In this document: one piece after another, positions 62,609 to 64,000 of the stretch
How positions within the stretch are numbered: position 1 is the first letter of the stretch
How the letters are laid out: every line of letters begins with the position of its first letter
Notes under the pieces: model-generated
Told to the model about the DNA's origin: nothing
The model's input: only the letters and a program-made list of their open reading frames with translations
Databases searched by the model: none
Program-made: the position numbers and the translations under genes
Assembly (NCBI RefSeq): GCF_016651105.1
Contig: NZ_JAEKEL010000001.1
Span: 1,912,001 to 1,976,000 of the forward strand
Length of the DNA stretch: 64,000 bases
Reading direction: 5' to 3'
Origin: Pseudomonas sp. TH15
GTDB lineage: Bacteria > Pseudomonadota > Gammaproteobacteria > Pseudomonadales > Pseudomonadaceae

Positions 62609-64000
62609 ATGCTCGAGCTCACCATAGAGCAGATATCCATGGGCCAGTCGGCTGTGGATAAGTCAGCCGCGTTGCACCTGCTGGCCCAACATCTGGTCGC
62701 CGATGGCTTGGTCGCCGAGGGTTATCTCGCCGGTTTGCAGGCGCGTGAAGCCCAGGGCTCGACCTTTCTCGGTCAAGGTATTGCCATCCCCCACGGTACT
62801 CCGGAAACCCGCGATCAGGTGTTTTCCACTGGCGTGCGGCTGATGCAATTTCCTGAGGGCGTGGACTGGGGCGATGGCCACATTGTCTACCTGGCGATTG
62901 GTATCGCTGCCAAATCCGATGAACACCTGCGTCTGCTGCAACTGCTGACCCGTGCCCTCGGCGAGACCGATCTGGGCCAGGCCCTGCGTCGCGCCAGTTC
63001 CGCCGAAGCGCTGCTGAAACTGCTGCAAGGCGCGCCGCAAGAATTGGCGCTGGATGCCCAGATGATCGGCCTCGGTGTGTCCGCCGATGACTTCGAAGAA
63101 CTGGTCTGGCGCGGCGCGCGTTTGCTGCGTCAGGCCGATTGCGTGAGCAACGGTTTCTCCGCCGTGCTGCAACAAGTCGACGCGCTGCCGTTGGGCGATG
63201 GCCTGTGGTGGCTGCACAGCGAGCAAACCGTGAAGCGTCCGGGGCTGGCCTTCGTCACGCCGGACAAACCGATGCGCTACCTAGGTCAGCCGTTGAGCGG
63301 TCTGTTCTGCCTGGCCAGCCTCGGCGAAGCGCATCAGGCCTTGCTCGAACGCCTGTGTGCGTTGCTGATTGAAGGCCGTGGCCACGAATTGGGCCGCGCC
63401 ACCAGCAGTCGCAAAGTCCTCGAAGTACTGGGCGGTGAAGTGCCTGCCGACTGGCCGAGCGCGCGCATTGCCCTGGCCAACGCCCACGGTTTGCATGCGC
63501 GCCCGGCGAAGATCCTCGCGCAACTGGCGAAAAGTTTTGAAGGCGAAATTCGTGTGCGCATCGTCGATGGCCAGGACAGCGCCGTGTCGGTGAAGAGCTT
63601 GAGCAAGCTGCTCAGCCTTGGCGCCCGTCGCGGTCAGGTGCTGGAGTTCATCGCCGAACCGAGCATCGCCGCCGATGCCTTGCCGGCGTTGCTGGCAGCC
63701 ATCGAAGAAGGTCTCGGTGAAGAAGTCGAGCCGTTGCCAGCCGTCAGTCAGCAGCGCGAAGTGTTTGCCGATGTCGCCGAAGTGTTGCTCGCGCCAAAGT
63801 CCGGCAGCTTGGTCCAGGCCATCGCCGCCGCGCCGGGAATCGCCATCGGCCCGGCGCACATTCAAGTACTGCAAGCCATCGATTATCCGCTGCGCGGTGA
63901 ATCCGCCGCCGTCGAGCGCGAGCGTCTCAAGCAAGCGCTGACCGATGTCCGTCGCGACATCGAAGGCTTGATCGAACGCAGCAAATCCAAAGCCATTCGC
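62609..64000 (+). CDS. fruB: PTS fructose EIIA-HPr-EI multiphosphoryl protein, partial
   Basis: 464 codons are visible from ATG 62609 (AAGGAG upstream) and the gene runs off the window. Domain order: EIIA-Fru (about 1-145) with the phosphorylated His in GQGIAIPHGTPETRDQVF, a linker region, an HPr domain near 285-370 with active His in ANAHGLHARPAKILAQLA, and the start of the EI domain (IAAAPGIAIGPAHIQVLQA). It passes phosphate from PEP to fructose with FruA. Divergent from cra and repressed by it. Confidence 0.96.
   Translation, partial: MLELTIEQISMGQSAVDKSAALHLLAQHLVADGLVAEGYLAGLQAREAQGSTFLGQGIAIPHGTPETRDQVFSTGVRLMQFPEGVDWGDGHIVYLAIGIAAKSDEHLRLLQLLTRALGETDLGQALRRASSAEALLKLLQGAPQELALDAQMIGLGVSADDFEELVWRGARLLRQADCVSNGFSAVLQQVDALPLGDGLWWLHSEQTVKRPGLAFVTPDKPMRYLGQPLSGLFCLASLGEAHQALLERLCALLIEGRGHELGRATSSRKVLEVLGGEVPADWPSARIALANAHGLHARPAKILAQLAKSFEGEIRVRIVDGQDSAVSVKSLSKLLSLGARRGQVLEFIAEPSIAADALPALLAAIEEGLGEEVEPLPAVSQQREVFADVAEVLLAPKSGSLVQAIAAAPGIAIGPAHIQVLQAIDYPLRGESAAVERERLKQALTDVRRDIEGLIERSKSKAIR

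Overview
The window is a chromosomal segment of a Pseudomonas of the fluorescens group. Three things indicate this: the gene order (lldR-smpB-ratAB-bamE-fur-recN-grpE-dnaK-dnaJ-dapB-carAB-greA-rlmE-ftsH-folP-glmM-tpiA-secG-tRNA-rimP-nusA-infB-rbfA-truB-rpsO-pnp, then nadC-DUF1631-ampD-ampE and cra/fruB), the tmRNA tag ANDETYGEYALAA, and the REP/REPIN hairpins typical of this group between genes. Assignments come from reading the proteins and motifs by eye; no database search was run.

Region 1 (1-8818) is an accessory island at the 3' end of ssrA. A P4-type tyrosine integrase (7384-8631) starts beside the tmRNA 3' end and reads away from it. At the far left is a tightly overlapping minus-strand operon: possible small ORF, DUF3987 protein, a repeat-rich small gene that looks frameshifted, an unusual tyrosine recombinase, and a further gene cut by the window edge. 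Between this operon and the integrase are three plus-strand cargo genes: an EcsC-family protein, an HNH nuclease and a NucS-like PD-(D/E)XK nuclease. They lie among IS debris: an IS30 transposase tail, two inverted copies of an IS-end-like sequence, and a 185-bp MITE-like element. This is the part of the window most likely to hold something undescribed, possibly a defence module.

Region 2 (8819-19460) has tmRNA, two paralogous small secreted proteins, and a complete lactate utilisation locus (lldP-lutA-lutB-lutC-dld, overlapping genes on the minus strand) controlled by a divergent lldR. smpB, the protein partner of tmRNA, follows. Region 3 (19579-35751) carries a sodium-dependent transporter, ratA/ratB, bamE, fur, recN, the grpE-dnaK-dnaJ chaperone set with a sigma-32-type promoter, dapB, carA-carB-greA with a leader/attenuator, a DUF4149 membrane protein and yhbY.

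Region 4 (35857-51241) is the conserved ftsH/folP/glmM/tpiA/secG block followed by two tRNAs and the rimP-nusA-infB-rbfA-truB-rpsO-pnp transcription/translation/RNA decay block. Region 5 (51334-60367) has an atypical tRNA-Thr, two poorly known small genes, nadC, a DUF1631 protein, ampD-ampE (muropeptide recycling and beta-lactamase control), a chemoreceptor and a zinc-ribbon membrane protein. Region 6 (60542-64000) has a TatD-family hydrolase and the fructose regulator cra on the minus strand, divergent from fruB, which runs off the window end.
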